Shown here piece by piece: positions 1 to 6,015 of a stretch of 11,980 nt of DNA. How positions within the stretch are numbered: position 1 is the first letter of the stretch; each line of letters starts with the position of its first letter. Source of the DNA: Ilumatobacteraceae bacterium (lineage in GTDB: Bacteria; Actinomycetota; Acidimicrobiia; Acidimicrobiales; Ilumatobacteraceae). The stretch is taken from positions 1 through 11,980 of the forward strand of contig JAEMRY010000041.1 in assembly GCA_016463105.1 (NCBI GenBank), in the 5' to 3' direction. Under the pieces are notes generated by a model that was not told where the DNA came from, did no database searches, and worked only from the letters and a program-made list of their open reading frames with translations. Both the position numbers and the translations under genes were made by a program.

Positions 1-11
1 GCGCGTGATAT

Positions 12-296
12 TTAGACTTCAGTTGTTGAAGAGCTAGCAGCAGTTGAGCTCGCAGTGAGCAACAAACGAACGTCTAACAACAAGTCAGCGACTTCGCCAG
101 TTGAGACCAACTCACGCTGCAACATTTCGCCCAGTGCCTTGTCGATAACGCCAAGTGCTTCGCTGATGACTGCTGCTTCTCGTGAATCTTTCATGTAGCC
201 GAACCTCTCGTATTTGCTGTGAACTTCGCTGATTCGAAGGCTAGTGCGCAGAGCACACTCGACAACGTCTTTGCTCTCAAATTGTGCCAGAAGCAT
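12..296 (-). CDS. Small uncharacterised helical protein
   Basis: I do not recognise this family. The product (94 aa from ATG 296) reads as two or three amphipathic helices rich in Leu, Ala, Glu and Val, ending in a low-complexity Ala/Ser/Thr tail (last ~15 residues). No signal peptide, membrane helix, Cys cluster or catalytic motif is visible. The start is uncertain. ATG 296 has no Shine-Dalgarno sequence and no -10 hexamer at leaderless distance, whereas an internal ATG at 194 (60 aa, beginning MKDSREAAV) is preceded by AGAGG nine bases upstream (complement of 204-208), a plausible ribosome site. The longer form is given because its extra 34 residues look protein-like, but the 60-aa form is about equally likely. 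It diverges from the SDR gene across 66 bp. A cytosolic role is likely; function is unknown. Confidence 0.55.
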   Translation of the reverse strand: MLLAQFESKDVVECALRTSLRISEVHSKYERFGYMKDSREAAVISEALGVIDKALGEMLQRELVSTGEVADLLLDVRLLLTASSTAASSSTTEV

Positions 297-303
297 GTCA
301 CAC

Positions 304-313
304 AGTGGCCACT
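304..313. promoter_or_regulatory. 10-bp perfect palindrome AGTGGCCACT in divergent gap
   Basis: AGTGGCCACT is its own reverse complement and lies in the 66-bp gap between the divergent small hypothetical gene (start 296) and the SDR gene (start 363), about 40 bp before the SDR -10-like box. The position suits a dimeric regulator site, but a 10-bp palindrome can occur by chance and no second copy was seen in the window. Confidence 0.25.
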
Positions 314-350
314 ACATAATTACGAATCGCAGGACTTGCTCGCTTGTGCG

Positions 351-356
351 TATTAT
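351..356 (+). promoter_or_regulatory. -10-like box (TATTAT) of the SDR gene, leaderless geometry
   Basis: TATTAT ends six bases before ATG 363, so transcription would be expected to begin at or next to the start codon. No Shine-Dalgarno sequence precedes the ATG and no clear -35 hexamer is seen at 16-18 bp spacing. Confidence 0.5.
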
Positions 357-362
357 CACAAT

Positions 363-1169
363 ATGGAACTTGCTAATAAAAATACCGTAGTGACCGGCGC
401 CGCAAACGGCATCGGAAAAGCAGTCGCGCAAGAATTTCACAAACAAGGCGCTCGAGTTGTCCTCGCCGACCGAGATAAAAACCTTTTGGATCAAGTAGTT
501 GCTGAACTTAACGCGAAGCGTCCAAATTCGGCGCTTGCAGTTGCATGCGATTTATCAACTGAACAAGCAAATGCAGAATTAGTAGCCAGGTCGAAAGAAT
601 TTTTAGGTTTCATTGATTTGTTTTATGCAAACGCTGGTGTGGCGATGGGCACCGATCTAACTACCCCAGAAACTGCCTGGGATATTTCGTTTGCGATTAA
701 TGTGCACGCCCACCGCTGGGCGGTTAAATATCTAATTGATGATTGGTTAGCGGCAGGTAGCGGATATTTTGTCAGCACCGCCTCTGCTGCTGGCTTACTA
801 ACTGCGATTGGTTCGGCACCATATTCATTGACCAAGCACGCTGCACTGGCATTTGCCGAATGGCTCTCAATCACTTACGGCAATCGCGGACTTCGTGTTA
901 GTTGTTTATGCCCGCAAGGAGTGAACACGAATATGTTGCGTCAATCAGATCAGGTCACTGCGGCTGATAACGGCAATGTTGTGCGTGCTTCAGGTGCAGT
1001 GCTTGAACCAGAACAGGTTGCTGAGATTGTTGTTGCAACTCTGCGCGAAGAAATATTTTTGATATTGCCGCATCCTGAAGTTGCTCAGTTCGTCGCAAAG
1101 AAAGCAACCGAGCATCAGCGATGGCTCGCAGGAATGCGCAAGCTGCAACTTCGTACGCTCGGCGTTTAA
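363..1169 (+). CDS. Short-chain dehydrogenase/reductase (SDR) oxidoreductase
   Basis: Classical SDR of 268 aa, a usual length; NAD(P)-dependent oxidation of an alcohol or reduction of a carbonyl in the cytosol. Seen: Rossmann glycine motif TGAANGIG at residues 11-18; Asp36 at the end of the second strand (LAD), which in this family favours NAD over NADP; NAG at 90-92; Asn113; catalytic Ser141 (SAAG); and YSLTK with Tyr154 and Lys158. The set is complete, so an active enzyme is expected. Substrate specificity lies in the variable C-terminal third and cannot be read. Start: ATG 363, because the TANNNT box at 351 sits at leaderless distance and the glycine motif then falls at the normal position. 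The frame is open back to 219, but that extra sequence has no SDR character and overlaps the divergent gene. The PhyH-family gene follows within 19 bp, implying co-transcription. Confidence 0.93.
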   Translation: MELANKNTVVTGAANGIGKAVAQEFHKQGARVVLADRDKNLLDQVVAELNAKRPNSALAVACDLSTEQANAELVARSKEFLGFIDLFYANAGVAMGTDLTTPETAWDISFAINVHAHRWAVKYLIDDWLAAGSGYFVSTASAAGLLTAIGSAPYSLTKHAALAFAEWLSITYGNRGLRVSCLCPQGVNTNMLRQSDQVTAADNGNVVRASGAVLEPEQVAEIVVATLREEIFLILPHPEVAQFVAKKATEHQRWLAGMRKLQLRTLGV

Positions 1170-1188
1170 GAACGTGGGTCTAACTAGC

Positions 1189-1995
1189 GTGCTTGTCGCA
1201 CAACAGGACGTAGAAAAGTTTCAGCAAGACGGCGTTGTAGTGCTACGCAATGTCGTCAATCAACAAACACTTAGTGATCTTGCTCAAGCGTTAGACGACA
1301 ACATGAAGTCACCAGGGCCATGGGCAAACGAATATGCCGAAGGCTCACAACAAGGCCGATTCTTTGATGACTACGTTAACTGGGCAAGATTTGCCGCTTA
1401 CAAAGACCATGCACTCGTTGGTGCTCTTCCGCAAATCGCACTGCAATTGATGAACGTAAATAGCGGCAAATTTTTTCATGAGCATGTGCTCGTCAAAGAG
1501 CCCGGCACGAATCGAATTACACCTTGGCATCACGATGATCCTTATTATGGAATCGACTCAGAAGTAAATGTCAGTTTGTGGGTACCGCTAGATCCGATTC
1601 CAGAGACAATTGCGTTACGGGCAATCAAAAAAAGCCATCGCTGGGGCAAGCGTTTCGTACCACGCAGATTCGTAGACGAGTCTGCGTATGTGGCACAAGC
1701 CGAAGGTTTTGAAGCGCTTCCCGATGCACAAACTTTAGAAGCATCAACCGAGATTGAAACTTTTGCTGCAATGCCAGGAGACTTAGTTGCTTTTCACTTT
1801 CGCACACTGCACAGTGCACCAGCAACAACATTGCATTCAGATCGTCGACGAGTAATAAGTTTTAGATATACGAATAACGAGGCAACTTGGGCAAATCGAC
1901 CTTGGAAAACTTCGCCGCCACTTGATGCACAAAATTTAAAGCCGGGCGACTTAATTAATGATCAGCGATTTCCGACTATTGCGAGAACTAGTTAG
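1189..1995 (+). CDS. Phytanoyl-CoA dioxygenase (PhyH) family Fe(II)/2-oxoglutarate oxygenase
   Basis: 268 aa from GTG 1189. The family hydroxylates varied substrates (acyl-CoAs, osmolytes, natural products) using Fe(II), O2 and 2-oxoglutarate. Seen: N-terminal helix with FQQDGVVVLRN (11-21); the iron-binding HxD in PWHHDDPYY, His114 and Asp116; the KKSHRWG turn (147-153), matching the usual 'GSHRWG' element; distal iron ligand His208 in TLHSAP; and an Arg cluster at 219-221, of which Arg219, 11 residues past the His, is the likely 2-oxoglutarate contact. All cofactor residues are present. Start choice: GTG 1189 gives the family-typical opening MLVAQQDVEKFQQDG; GTG 1174 (+5 aa) is possible, and the in-frame ATG at 1081 would overlap the SDR gene by 89 bp and is unlikely. 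It is probably in an operon with the SDR gene, which may oxidise the alcohol formed. That link and the substrate are inference. Confidence 0.88.
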   Translation: MLVAQQDVEKFQQDGVVVLRNVVNQQTLSDLAQALDDNMKSPGPWANEYAEGSQQGRFFDDYVNWARFAAYKDHALVGALPQIALQLMNVNSGKFFHEHVLVKEPGTNRITPWHHDDPYYGIDSEVNVSLWVPLDPIPETIALRAIKKSHRWGKRFVPRRFVDESAYVAQAEGFEALPDAQTLEASTEIETFAAMPGDLVAFHFRTLHSAPATTLHSDRRRVISFRYTNNEATWANRPWKTSPPLDAQNLKPGDLINDQRFPTIARTS

Positions 1996-2906
1996 TTAAA
2001 ACTCGACAGCGTTGTCGCGAGTTCGCGCCACTGATGTAACGGCAGCGCAAGCGGATCTGCATCTAGCACCTGAACACTGACGTGCGAAGCACCAGCGTCG
2101 ATGTGTGCTTGAATGCGAGCGACAATCGTTTCGAGACTCCCCCATGCGACGATTGCATCAATCATTGCATCACTCGGCATCTTGTCTGGCCCCGCAATAT
2201 CGTCTTGGGCCCAACCCAAGCGACGCAAATTATTGGTGTAGTTCGGCAATCGGTTATATGTCAGCATAAATTTTCTCGCTGTAGCACGGGCAGTCTCAGG
2301 ATTTGTGTCGAACACAACCGCGACTTCTGGTGCGAGCAACGCATCTTGTCCGAGAATTTCTCTGGCGTAGCTCGTGTGTTCAATCGGCACGAAATACGGA
2401 TGAGCGCCGATACCCATCTGTGCAGAAAGTTTTAACATCTTCGGACCAAGTGCTGCTAAAACTCTGCGTGGCGCAACAGTTGGAGCTGCGGCAAAAAATA
2501 ATCCGCTATCCATTGCCTTCAAATACTCGACCATTGCCGAATATGGTTTGTTGTAACTAGCCTTATGAACTTTTTCAACCAAATTTTGATGGCTTGCACC
2601 AATGCCGAGCAGAAATCTTTCACCGAATGCTTCGGTGAGCGTCTTCCAGCCCGCGTTCATAGTTGCAGCACTTCGCGCATACATCGAGGCGATGCCAGTA
2701 GCCATGGTCATTTTTTTTGTTGCTTCGAGAAGCACTCCGCAGGATGCAAACGGCTCGCGATTTACTGCTTCTGGCACCCATATACATCTGAAGCCAAGTT
2801 CTTCGAGTTCAATTGCTGCTTCTTTTGATTTCGACATCGGTTGCATGTCGAGAGCCGATGTCCAGATGCCGACACGACCAAGCCCAAAGTCTGAACGATT
2901 ATTCAT
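1992..2906 (-). CDS. LLM-class F420-dependent oxidoreductase (MSMEG_4141/TIGR03620-like)
   Basis: 304-aa luciferase-like TIM-barrel protein; such actinobacterial enzymes move hydride between cofactor F420 and a substrate. Seen: opening strand GRVGIWTSALD (10-20); ELEELGFRCIWVPEAV (34-48); ATGIASMYARS (69-79), the strand/loop that lines the flavin/F420 pocket in this class; FLLGIGASH (98-106); RVLAALGPKMLKL (148-160); AHPYFVP (168-174); and a C-terminal barrel helix/strand DAGASHVSVQVL (270-281). This order and wording match my recollection of the TIGR03620 (MSMEG_4141) family; F420 use is inferred from that. Start ATG 2906: the frame is open upstream to 3140, but only from 2906 does family-like sequence begin, and a TACGGT box lies 7 bp upstream. 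Its stop overlaps the stop of the convergent PhyH-family gene. Substrate unknown. Confidence 0.87.
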   Translation of the reverse strand: MNNRSDFGLGRVGIWTSALDMQPMSKSKEAAIELEELGFRCIWVPEAVNREPFASCGVLLEATKKMTMATGIASMYARSAATMNAGWKTLTEAFGERFLLGIGASHQNLVEKVHKASYNKPYSAMVEYLKAMDSGLFFAAAPTVAPRRVLAALGPKMLKLSAQMGIGAHPYFVPIEHTSYAREILGQDALLAPEVAVVFDTNPETARATARKFMLTYNRLPNYTNNLRRLGWAQDDIAGPDKMPSDAMIDAIVAWGSLETIVARIQAHIDAGASHVSVQVLDADPLALPLHQWRELATTLSSFN

Positions 2907-2913
2907 CCTCAAT

Positions 2914-2919
2914 ACCGTA
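2914..2919 (-). promoter_or_regulatory. -10-like box (TACGGT) of the LLM oxidoreductase gene
   Basis: On the minus strand TACGGT ends seven bases before ATG 2906, which would give a leaderless transcript. The bases right before the ATG (TTGAGG) hold a purine run too close to act as a normal ribosome site. No clear -35 is seen; the whole divergent gap to the nuclease gene is 40 bp. Confidence 0.4.
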
Positions 2920-2946
2920 ATCGCAAATCGTGATACACATCGTTTA

Positions 2947-3423
2947 GTGAAACGCTTTTTATTTGGGTTACTTTTAACGCTGACTATCTGCTCGTGTGCA
3001 GGCTCAAAGACCTTGCCCAATGACATCGCTGTTGTGATTCGAGTCATCGATGGCGACACGGTTGTGCTGAACTTGCAAGGCTCGACTGAAACTGTGCGAT
3101 TGATCGGCGTCAACACTCCAGAGACTGTGCATCCGAGCAAACCTGTTGAATGTTTTGGCCCCGAGGCATCGGCTTTTATGCATACGCTGCTTCAACCAAA
3201 AACCAAAGTGCGCGTGCAACGCGACATTGAAGCGCGAGACCGTTATCAGCGATTGCTTGTCTATATATATCTTGCTGATGGCACTTTTGTCAATCAAGAA
3301 CTTCTGCGTCTGGGCTTTGCTCGAACAATGAGCATCTCACCTAATACGGCATTTGCGACCAAATTCGCCGCAATCGAAACAACGGCCCACCAAAATCGAA
3401 TCGGGTTATGGCTGGCGTGCTAG
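2947..3423 (+). CDS. Thermonuclease (staphylococcal nuclease-like) lipoprotein
   Basis: 158 aa from GTG 2947. Signal peptide: KR at 2-3, hydrophobic core FLFGLLLTLTI (4-14), then a lipobox-like I14-C15-S16-C17, so probably exported and lipid-anchored at Cys17, although Cys at -2 is not typical. The mature domain is a compact SNase OB-fold: VIDGDTV (33-39) with Asp37 as the Ca-binding Asp21 equivalent; RLIGVNTPE (51-59) with Arg51 and Glu59 matching catalytic Arg35 and Glu43; DRYQRLLVYIY (98-108) with Arg102 matching Arg87; and a C-terminal FAAIETTAHQNRIGLW helix. Asp40 of the Staphylococcus enzyme is Asn56 here. All three catalytic residues are present, so Ca-dependent DNA/RNA cleavage outside the membrane, perhaps for nutrient scavenging, is expected. 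Open frame upstream of 2947 (to 2602) runs antisense through the LLM gene and is not coding. The YdjC-family gene follows 15 bp downstream. Confidence 0.88.
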   Translation: MKRFLFGLLLTLTICSCAGSKTLPNDIAVVIRVIDGDTVVLNLQGSTETVRLIGVNTPETVHPSKPVECFGPEASAFMHTLLQPKTKVRVQRDIEARDRYQRLLVYIYLADGTFVNQELLRLGFARTMSISPNTAFATKFAAIETTAHQNRIGLWLAC

Positions 3424-3426
3424 AGA

Positions 3427-3432
3427 TAGCGT
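3427..3432 (+). promoter_or_regulatory. Possible -10-like box (TAGCGT) for the YdjC-family gene
   Basis: TAGCGT ends six bases before GTG 3439 in the 15-bp gap after the nuclease gene. It could give a separate leaderless transcript, but read-through from the nuclease gene is equally reasonable, and a TANNNT match is easily found by chance. Confidence 0.25.
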
Positions 3433-3438
3433 GCTGAT

Positions 3439-4284
3439 GTGGCGTCTACGAAGAAAAGTCTTGTCGAACGACTCGGGCATTCACCGCACGCACGTTTGGT
3501 CATTTTAAGTTGTGACGATCTTGGAGCATTTCATGCGGCAAACATTGGCGTCTACGATGCACTCAACAAAGGTGTAGCAACATGCGCATCGCTAATGGTG
3601 CCGGCACCTTGGGCGCGTCACGCAATCAATTGCTATAACGGCGAAGACATTGGCGTGCATCTGACACTCAACGCCGAACATGCAAATTATCGCTGGGGTT
3701 CAATTACTAATTCTCCCTCACTTGCTTCTGGCGAAGGTGGGTTTCCACGCACAATCGATGATCTTTGGGAGCATGCAGACCCAGCAGAAGTTTTGCGCGA
3801 ATGTCGGGCACAAATCGAACGCGCAATCGCTTGGGGACTTGACCCAACGCATCTTGCACCTCATTTGACTGCGATTACTCTGCGCCCAGAATTCTTTGAT
3901 ATTTATCTTGAACTTGCTGTCGAATTTCGATTGCCCATTCGCTTGCCGAGTTCAATCAACGAAGAACGAGCGGGGTTTCCTTTTAGAAAACTTGCCACGC
4001 AAGAAGGCGTCGAGTTTCCAGATTTCTTTGATCATGACTGGCGATACGGAAGCCGTGAACGAGTTATGCAATCACTCGCCACACTCGCGCCAGGCGTAAC
4101 CGAGATACACGTACAACCGTGCATCGACACACCAGAAGTTCGTGCGCTTGGTGAGATCGCACAAAGTTGGATTGACGATTACGAACTTGTTGTTAACGAC
4201 CAAGAAATTCGCGATGCAATAGATGCAAGCGGTGCAACAATGATCGGGTTCCGCGAGTTGCGCACGCTGATGCGTGCTAATTAA
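3439..4284 (+). CDS. YdjC/ChbG/HpnK-type carbohydrate deacetylase
   Basis: 281 aa from GTG 3439 (MASTKKSLVE). YdjC-family proteins are metal-dependent deacetylases of N-acetylated sugars. Seen: the metal motif SCDDLG with Asp26/Asp27 (24-29), followed by the usual helix entry HAANIGVYDAL; IGVHLTLNAE with His74; THLAPHLTA with His138 and His142; RLPIRLPS (164-171); and EIHVQPCID with His224 near the C-terminal end of the barrel. Odd point: the third motif in family members usually reads LDSH (or VDSH), whereas here it is LAPH, so the Asp is Ala140 while the metal-binding His142 is kept. No signal peptide, so cytosolic. The substrate is unknown; ChbG acts on chitin oligosaccharides and HpnK on hopanoid N-acetylglucosamine, but neither context is present here. 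It is 15 bp after the nuclease gene and convergent with mca across 12 bp. Confidence 0.85.
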   Translation: MASTKKSLVERLGHSPHARLVILSCDDLGAFHAANIGVYDALNKGVATCASLMVPAPWARHAINCYNGEDIGVHLTLNAEHANYRWGSITNSPSLASGEGGFPRTIDDLWEHADPAEVLRECRAQIERAIAWGLDPTHLAPHLTAITLRPEFFDIYLELAVEFRLPIRLPSSINEERAGFPFRKLATQEGVEFPDFFDHDWRYGSRERVMQSLATLAPGVTEIHVQPCIDTPEVRALGEIAQSWIDDYELVVNDQEIRDAIDASGATMIGFRELRTLMRAN

Positions 4285-4296
4285 TTAGTGCTACAA

Positions 4297-5244
4297 CTAT
4301 CTCTCTTTTATACCTGCGAATAAATCACTTTCAAGGTGTTGTGCATCTGGCGAATAATTTTCTAAACAAGACTTAGCCAAAATCCAATCTTCAAATGGAT
4401 ATGCATCAGCGAGTTCTTCGTCGCTCAGACCAAACCAGAATGGTTCGTTTTCGTCGACTTGCGTAGCGTGAGCCTTCAACGAGTTCGAGCGTGCCCACAA
4501 ATACTTGCCGATATTCATTTTGGTTGTGATTCTGTCGTCCATATTTGGTCGACTAAACCAGTTCTCGTCGTAAGGCGACGAACCACGCAAACGCAAGAGC
4601 GCCTCGTGCACAGTTGTCAAACGCGAACGCGACCAAACTGAGTAATACATTTTGAGAGGTTGCCATACTTGGCCAGCATCTGGATACCAAGTTGGATCGC
4701 CAGCACGCTCAAAAGCACGAACACTGATCTCATGCACCTTGACATGATCGGGGTGTGGATATCCACGATGGTCATCGTTGTAAGTAACAATCACTTGTGG
4801 TTTTTCAGCGCGAATTAACTTGACAAGTCGACCTGTCGCCTCATCCATGTCTGCCATATGAAAACATTCTGGGTTTAAATTTTTTGGACTCTCGGCCATT
4901 CCTGAGTCGCGGTAGCCAAGCATGTGCAATTTACTGAAGCCAATGACTTCAACACTGTTCGCTAACTCAACAGGGCGTACCGTCTCCATTAATTTCTGAT
5001 GAGCAACTTCGTCTAATCCATAAAACGGCATACCAGGTTCTTTCAGCGCTGGATTATTGAGGTCACCCTCTTCTCCCCCTGTGCAACACACAAGCACCGT
5101 TCGTATGCCAGATTCGGAATACATTGCAAAAGTTGGCGCACCTTTTGAAGCTTCATCATCTGGATGAGCGTGAACGGTTAACGCACAAAGCGGGTTGCCA
5201 TCAACGTCGTGACGAGGCGAAGATCGCAAAGTTGACTTTCTCAC
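4297..5244 (-). CDS. mca: Mycothiol S-conjugate amidase
   Basis: 315 aa from GTG 5244. PIG-L/LmbE-fold zinc amidase that splits mycothiol S-conjugates into an N-acetylcysteine conjugate (exported mercapturate) and glucosaminyl-inositol, a cytosolic detoxification route of actinobacteria. Seen: HAHPDDEASKGA (25-36), with zinc ligands His27 and Asp30 and catalytic base Asp29; CCTGGEEGDLNNP (53-65); LGYRDSGM (109-116); VTYNDDHRGYPHPDH (153-167) with zinc ligand His167; and a long C-terminal region (200-300) with KAHATQV (257-263). The length, the SKG after the first motif, and the YPHPDH form fit Mca rather than the related deacetylase MshB, which is usually shorter in the C-terminal half. Start GTG 5244 has a TATCCT box 7 bp upstream. 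No mycothiol biosynthesis gene is in the window. Confidence 0.92.
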   Translation of the reverse strand: MRKSTLRSSPRHDVDGNPLCALTVHAHPDDEASKGAPTFAMYSESGIRTVLVCCTGGEEGDLNNPALKEPGMPFYGLDEVAHQKLMETVRPVELANSVEVIGFSKLHMLGYRDSGMAESPKNLNPECFHMADMDEATGRLVKLIRAEKPQVIVTYNDDHRGYPHPDHVKVHEISVRAFERAGDPTWYPDAGQVWQPLKMYYSVWSRSRLTTVHEALLRLRGSSPYDENWFSRPNMDDRITTKMNIGKYLWARSNSLKAHATQVDENEPFWFGLSDEELADAYPFEDWILAKSCLENYSPDAQHLESDLFAGIKER

Positions 5245-5251
5245 TCCAAGA

Positions 5252-5257
5252 AGGATA
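5252..5257 (-). promoter_or_regulatory. -10-like box (TATCCT) of mca, leaderless geometry
   Basis: TATCCT on the minus strand ends seven bases before GTG 5244. No separate ribosome-binding site is needed or seen, apart from a GGA directly abutting the start. No clear -35 within the 54-bp divergent gap. Confidence 0.45.
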
Positions 5258-5285
5258 GTGATCTGCGAGTTACATGCCGATGCCG

Positions 5286-5291
5286 TAACCT
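5286..5291 (+). promoter_or_regulatory. -10-like box (TAACCT) of the PEBP lipoprotein gene
   Basis: TAACCT ends seven bases before ATG 5299, with pyrimidine-rich sequence (TGTTTCA) between and no Shine-Dalgarno sequence. It faces away from the mca box 28 bp to the left. Confidence 0.4.
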
Positions 5292-5298
5292 TGTTTCA

Positions 5299-5952
5299 AT
5301 GTCGAATTTAAAATTATTATGCAGCAAAGCGCAGGCTCTATTTTTGCTTCTGCTGGCTACTAGTTTGCTCGTCTCGTGTTCTCGTGATGGGCGCGAACTT
5401 AGAGTTGCAGGCCCGGGCCAAGGTGAATCAATTGCGATTGTCACCACCACTGTCGAACTCGCGGCTAACGAACAACAGGATGTTGCCCAAGAAATTTTTA
5501 CTGTTTCAGGAACTTGGTTAGACAGCGGCGCAATTGATCCTCGACACACATGTCTTGGATCAAATATTTCACCATCATTAAATATCTCTAATTCGCCGGC
5601 CAATGCAGCAAGTCTGGCAATCACACTTATTGATCTTGAGAATCCAGAAAAACCACTCTGGGTGGTGGCAAATATAAACCCAACCGAGACTTTGATTCAA
5701 GAAGGAGCAGTTCCTGCTGAAGCAATCGTTGGTGCAACAACTAACGGCACCAAAGTTACAACTGGATATAGCGGACCATGCCCTACTGGCAGTGAGATAC
5801 ATGAATATTTGCTCGTCGTATACGCCCTTGACCAGATCCTTGAATTCACTCCTGATCCCAATTCACTTGCCGACTCGCAACTTTTGTTCAAGGCAATTCA
5901 GACCAGTGCGTTTGACTCGACCGAAACTCGGTTCTTCGCACAAACCACCTAA
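5299..5952 (+). CDS. PEBP / YbhB-YbcL-like (Raf kinase inhibitor-like) lipoprotein
   Basis: 217 aa. N-terminal lipoprotein signal: Lys5 and Lys10, hydrophobic stretch ALFLLLLATSLLV (13-25), lipobox L24-V25-S26-C27; Cys27 should be lipidated and the protein anchored outside the membrane. A linker of about 40 residues (28-67) precedes the PEBP domain (about 68-215): IDPRHTCLGSNISPSL (79-94), the family's 'P..yTCdG.n.SP.l' motif; SLAITLIDLENP (105-116); LWVVANINP (120-128); and GPCPTGSEIHEYLLVVYALD (159-178), the conserved 'PCPP.G.HrY' motif. Bacterial PEBPs have no settled biochemical role; ligand binding is the usual proposal. Odd: the His normally before the Trp in the 'HW' ligand-pocket motif is Leu120 here. 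Start ATG 5299 fits the signal peptide and the TAACCT box. It diverges from mca; the GGDEF-EAL gene follows after about 60 bp. Confidence 0.87.
   Translation: MSNLKLLCSKAQALFLLLLATSLLVSCSRDGRELRVAGPGQGESIAIVTTTVELAANEQQDVAQEIFTVSGTWLDSGAIDPRHTCLGSNISPSLNISNSPANAASLAITLIDLENPEKPLWVVANINPTETLIQEGAVPAEAIVGATTNGTKVTTGYSGPCPTGSEIHEYLLVVYALDQILEFTPDPNSLADSQLLFKAIQTSAFDSTETRFFAQTT
5534..5563. repeat. 30-nt interrupted palindrome inside the PEBP gene
   Basis: TTGATCC (5534-5540) pairs with GGATCAA (5557-5563), and inside it GACA (5543-5546) pairs with TGTC (5551-5554) around a CACA loop, separated by a 2x2 mismatch. As RNA it would form an 11-bp interrupted hairpin. It spans the codons of the conserved PEBP motif (residues 79-88), so symmetry may be a by-product of coding constraint. 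Confidence 0.6.
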
Positions 5953-6015
5953 CGCATACCGCGCGCGTGTAAAGATTGAGGCATAGACCCAAATCTTGCA
6001 TCCCTGCTGACCGCC

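Noticed and set aside
219..362. Upstream in-frame extension of the SDR gene from ATG 219
   Set aside because: The extra 48 residues do not resemble an SDR N-terminus, overlap the divergent small gene, and the ATG at 363 puts the glycine motif at its normal position with a -10-like box just upstream.
1081..1188. ATG 1081 as the start of the PhyH-family gene
   Set aside because: It would overlap the SDR coding region by 89 bp and add a Ser/Cys-rich segment unlike the family; GTG 1189 gives a family-typical start.
2602..2946. Long N-terminal extension of the thermonuclease gene
   Set aside because: It lies antisense to the conserved LLM oxidoreductase and has no recognisable domain; the signal peptide begins at GTG 2947.
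2907..3140. N-terminal extension of the LLM gene to 3140
   Set aside because: It is antisense to the nuclease domain and shows no TIM-barrel features; the barrel's first strand follows ATG 2906.
5241..5624. Antisense 127-codon open frame opposite the PEBP gene
   Set aside because: Its only family-like segment (DPRHVCRGS) is explained by the palindrome at 5534-5563; the rest lacks family signals, and the frame overlaps the mca start and PEBP gene.
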